This document shows, piece by piece, positions 60,698 to 64,000 of a stretch of 64,000 nt of DNA. Where the stretch lies: assembly GCF_008831285.2 (NCBI RefSeq), contig NC_045142.1, positions 25,743,876 to 25,807,875 of the forward strand. Direction: 5' to 3'. The notes under the pieces are model-generated. The model saw only the letters and a program-made list of their open reading frames with translations, ran no database searches and had not been told where the DNA came from. How positions within the stretch are numbered: position 1 is the stretch's first letter; each line of letters begins with the position of its first letter. The position numbers and the translations under genes were made by a program. The stretch comes from Nymphaea colorata (lineage: Eukaryota > Streptophyta > Magnoliopsida > Nymphaeales > Nymphaeaceae).

Positions 60698-60990
60698 TAG
60701 GGATGAACACAAGTCAAGTTCAGTCAGCTCGAGCTCGACTCGACTAATGAAACGACTTGGCTCGAGCTCGATAATAGCTCAATGAAAGCAGCTCGAACTC
60801 GCGTCAGTAGTTACGTATTGAGCTCGAGCTTGACTTGATTAAGGCTTAACAAACTCGTTTGGATATAATTGATATTCATGGTTACGTGTTGAGCTCGAGC
60901 TCGACTTGGTAGTTACGTGTTGAACTCGAACTCAACTCGATTATTTAAACAAGTCGACTCATGAACTCAAACACGACTTGTTAAGCAAAT
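60698..60990. mobile_element. Truncated GAGCTC/CTCGAG family element
   Basis: It begins TAGGGATGAACACAAGTCAA and runs through AGCTCGAGCTCGACTCGACT and GTTACGTGTTGAGCTCGAGC blocks, then stops without the inverted right end. Confidence 0.7.
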
Positions 60991-60999
60991 GACTAGTTG

Positions 61000-61860
61000 T
61001 TTTTTTGTGTCTTGTGAATGCAAACTTTGCCAATAAGGGCTTTAATATTATTCCTAACAATATGATACTTGTTGGCCAATACAAGCTTATACGCACTAAG
61101 ATTGATAATGCTGCTCTTTTATTTTTCATTTAATAGGAAATGACCTGTTATCATGTTCGTTCGTTCCTAGCTTAATTCCATAACTAAAGTTGAAAGAAAA
61201 TGGTCAAAAAGTGAGATATAATTCATGCTATAAAAAAAAAATATAAGAAGTGTAGTAGAGCGAGAGGCTCATATTTTAAAGATGTCGAAAAAGTAATCCT
61301 CTAAAAGGAAAATTTAGAGAAAAAGTTGGGTTGGAAAGTGAAAGACGAAAAGAATAGGGGGGCTTACCTACCCTGACACTATCAGAGTTATAAAAAGAAA
61401 GCGGGAGTCGTCATCGGTGACGAAAACATGAGCGGCGGAAGTCAGCAGGGTCGTCATGTCATCGGCATTATCATATAGCCAAGGTGGAATCTCTAATCAT
61501 GCCAAGTCAAGAGTCCCAACATGATCACCATTCTTTACTTTTTTTTTTTTTTTGTTTAAAGAAAAAATCTAAAAAGAACTCCAACATATGGTTAGGTCGA
61601 TTATGTTTTGGAATACATGTTTCTAAAAACCATATTTATAAAACAATGTGTTTTAGTTTAGAAAATATAATGTGATTATACTCTAAGTTAAGATTGTTTG
61701 ATTTAAGAACATTTATAACTATGTTTCAAGAAATAAGAAAGCACAGTTTTGAAACAAGAACATTGCATTTCCAAAACACAATGTTCCTCTTTTTGAATCA
61801 AACAAGAGAGTTTCTGCATCACTCAATCAAACATGTGTTTTAAGAACATGAGTTCGGAGA
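61000..61860. other. Intergenic AT-rich DNA, no gene seen
   Basis: Nothing coding or structurally distinctive was found beyond a poly-T run at about 61538-61551. Confidence 0.5.
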
Positions 61861-61867
61861 AAACCAA

Positions 61868-62053
61868 TAGCGGAGCTACTGGTGTGGACCACTGCACACA
61901 CTAGCCTTTAAAATCTTTCGTTGTTTCTGAGCTGGTCTTGAGTCCAGCCACATGTGGCGCTCACATTAGATGAGTGCCCATAAGCAATCTTCCTACTAAG
62001 GTAGAGACTGGTCGGTGCTCTTTAATGAAAAATTTCTGGCTCAACCACTAGAG
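61868..62053. mobile_element. Possible miniature inverted-repeat element, related to 8160-8325
   Basis: AGCGGAGCTACTGGTGTGGA at one end and AAATTTCTGGCTCAACCACT at the other form an imperfect inverted pair. Order and motifs mirror the copy at 8160 in reverse. Confidence 0.4.
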
Positions 62054-62869
62054 AAACAATCTTCAAACTTCTTCTCCTAAGAGCAAGCTTTCATCACTAA
62101 GATGTGAAAAGCGCTAATTCCCTGGCAATCATATTTGTATTTCTCACTTGCTTAACACAAAGATGAGACTCATTTGAATCATATCTTTAAGTAGTTAAAA
62201 AATCGCAATATTTTCGCCCTAAATTCCAATCCATTTACGTTTACTCTTTAAAAGTAATCAAAACGCACGCGACATGTGCTTGAGGAGTTCATCGAACTTC
62301 ATATAATATTGATGAGTTATATATGGCAAGATTAATCATACTAATTACATATATGATCAATGATTGAGCCTAGCATGAGCAGCTAGCTTTATGAACTTTT
62401 TTCTGGAAGATCTTTTTCGAAATTTTATTACACAATATATTGTAATCGAAATAGTAACTAACAACTTAATATATGTGCATGGAAAAATTAATTAGATCCT
62501 ACAATTCCATGCATGAAAGACATTATAAGTAACTCTGATAAAATGCCAGTGAAAGAGCATTTAAGTGTGTCGAGTAATATGTGCCAAAGGGGCTCTCTCT
62601 CGGACCCCGAGATTTAAAAAAATAAAGTTTTATGTGTTCTGTTTTCTAAGAAATTTAGTTTGATCCATGTAAAGATATCGTGACTTTGCTGTGCAAGAAA
62701 TTTTTGGAATACTTCTTTAATTATCATCGTTTGGCAAAAAAAAAAAATTCCTCGCTCCACCCCTGCATTTAAAGAGATAAGATTCTTCTTTAAATCGTCC
62801 CAATAATCCATGGCTAAAATCTTGAGTATTAAAATCATGACGAATAGAAACCCTATAGGTTGTGAGAAG

Positions 62870-63015
62870 GAGTCGAGGCAAGGGGGGCCGACATGGGCCA
62901 TGGCACTCCTTAGATTTTTTAGGAATTCAAAATTTTAATTTAACTTATACGAAAATTTTGAAAAATTATGTCTCGGCCATTATTAAAGTTTTGAAACTAT
63001 AGTTCGCCCCCTACA
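62870..63015. mobile_element. Degenerate copy of the GGGGCGGAGCC family
   Basis: The core CAAAATTTTAATTTAACTTA, AAAATTTTGAAAAATTATG and TTAAAGTTTTGAAACTATAG blocks are present, with a worn right end TTCGCCCCCT. Confidence 0.5.
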
Positions 63016-63029
63016 ACTATGGCCTCGAA

Positions 63030-63838
63030 AGGCATATCGGCTCCTTCTACTTTTCCGAGTCGACGACAGAGATAATCTAATCGAGTTCTTTAATCTCAAT
63101 GTGTCAGATTATTGACTTTGGAAGAAGAAACACCAACTTATATCCGTAAAATTAGGAAGAAGTGGAGAATTAAGTAATGGAAGCACCCAAGCAACTTGTT
63201 CATCTTATGGATACGTGGACCCATGTTCTCTCAATTTGCTCCTCAAATACAACCTCGATCTGTCCCATTATACCAATAATGGTAGACTCAAATATTAAAT
63301 ACGCATCCAAATTTGGAAACTCTGGACCATCTTGAAAATTCCTTTTCATTTTTTGGATCTGCAAGCTAGTGTTAGGTAAACCTCTCTACTGGATTTAATG
63401 AGAGACGAACCCTAAGTCTTTGAAGATATATGAGTCCCTAATAAAATAGTTGAAAATGATTGAATTTTTCAGCTTTTTTTCGTTTAAACTCTAGAGATAT
63501 TTTGAGCTCTTTACATTAAAGAATGAATACATGATGCAAGATAAAATAACGTAAAGATAGAGAAAGTGAGAAAAGATTGCTTCGGTGTTCCTTCTAGTTG
63601 CATAAGATCCAAAGAGACAGCTAGCGAGTCTTTTATGTTATTGCGATGGAACATCATGGAGGCCCACATCGAACCGATTGCAAGTGGCTGCCAGTGTTCA
63701 AGCAAACAGTTACGTGTCCAGTAAGAAACTGCGGTATCAAGGGTTAGCTGATGATGACAATGAATGATGATGATGGTGATGTGAATGTCGACTTAAATCT
63801 ACCTAATTATCCTTTCATCAAAACTCTCAAACCTACTC

Positions 63839-63840
<2 letters not shown>
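63030..63840. other. Intergenic DNA, no gene seen
   Basis: No coding signal. A GATGATGATGG-type run near 63750 is the only simple-sequence feature before the next microsatellite. Confidence 0.5.

Positions 63841-63883
<43 letters not shown>
63841..63883. repeat. (AT)n microsatellite
   Basis: About 42 bp of alternating AT immediately before a transposon fragment. Confidence 0.97.
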
Positions 63884-63886
<3 letters not shown>

Positions 63887-63889
63887 AAG

Positions 63890-64000
63890 AGTTAAGAGTC
63901 AAGCTCGAGCTCAACACATAACTGTTGCGTCGTCGAGCTATTCTCAAGTTTGAGCCAAACTCGAGCTAACTGAAGGCTCGTGTTCACACATAATTACTGA
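63890..64000. mobile_element. GAGCTC/CTCGAG family fragment near the window end
   Basis: AAGCTCGAGCTCAACACATAA and later GGCTCGTGTTCACACA match the right half of the element at 45314. The left end is missing and it begins beside the AT microsatellite. Confidence 0.7.

Noticed and set aside
1-64000. CRISPR arrays, bacterial operons, rRNA or complete tRNA genes
   Set aside because: None is present. The regular repeats seen are tandem duplications or microsatellites of plant nuclear DNA.

Overview
This is a stretch of plant nuclear DNA. GT-AG introns with T-rich 3' ends interrupt most of the genes. The protein families are typical of flowering plants: an SBT1-type subtilase, a DUF1399 (GRDP-like) protein and group VII ERF factors with an N-terminal Met-Cys. 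Long AT/GA microsatellites and many short inverted-repeat transposons fill the spaces. I cannot name the species from sequence alone.

Left part (1-31 kb), gene-dense. Five genes could be modelled in full: an acylpyruvase of the FAHD1 type (+, 7 exons, 223 aa); an intronless secreted subtilisin-like protease (-, 787 aa); a mitochondrial-type peptidyl-tRNA hydrolase (+, 8 exons, 220 aa); a PLP-dependent class I/II aminotransferase of the kynurenine/cysteine-conjugate lyase type (-, 9 exons, 416 aa); and a DUF1399 protein (+, 8 exons, 748 aa). FAHD1 and the protease converge, as do peptidyl-tRNA hydrolase and the aminotransferase. All exon joins were checked by hand for reading frame. The first intron of the hydrolase gene is built from three tandem copies of its own 3' splice-site region.

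Middle (31-42 kb), gene-poor. It holds miniature transposons, tandem repeats (3 x 111 bp; 2 x 75 bp), possible SINE heads and one GC-rich island behind a TATA-like box.

Right part (42-51 kb): two tandem group VII ERF genes about 8.2 kb apart in the same orientation. Both start Met-Cys-Gly-Gly-Ala-Ile, the oxygen-sensing N-degron of this group. Both have one intron at the same place and a TATA box about 230 bp before the ATG. The right copy is intact (257 aa). The left copy has a frameshift in a run of six C/G bases, which cuts off its conserved C-terminal region.

The DNA between the two genes and on to the end of the window (51-64 kb) shows no gene I can support. It is dominated by several families of hAT-like miniature elements, some with clear target-site duplications. 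One family is built from GAGCTC/CTCGAG-rich sequence.

The genes do not form a pathway. The most interesting points are the tandem oxygen-sensor ERF pair with one broken member, the self-duplicated splice acceptors in the peptidyl-tRNA hydrolase gene, and the structurally defined miniature transposon families around the ERF pair.
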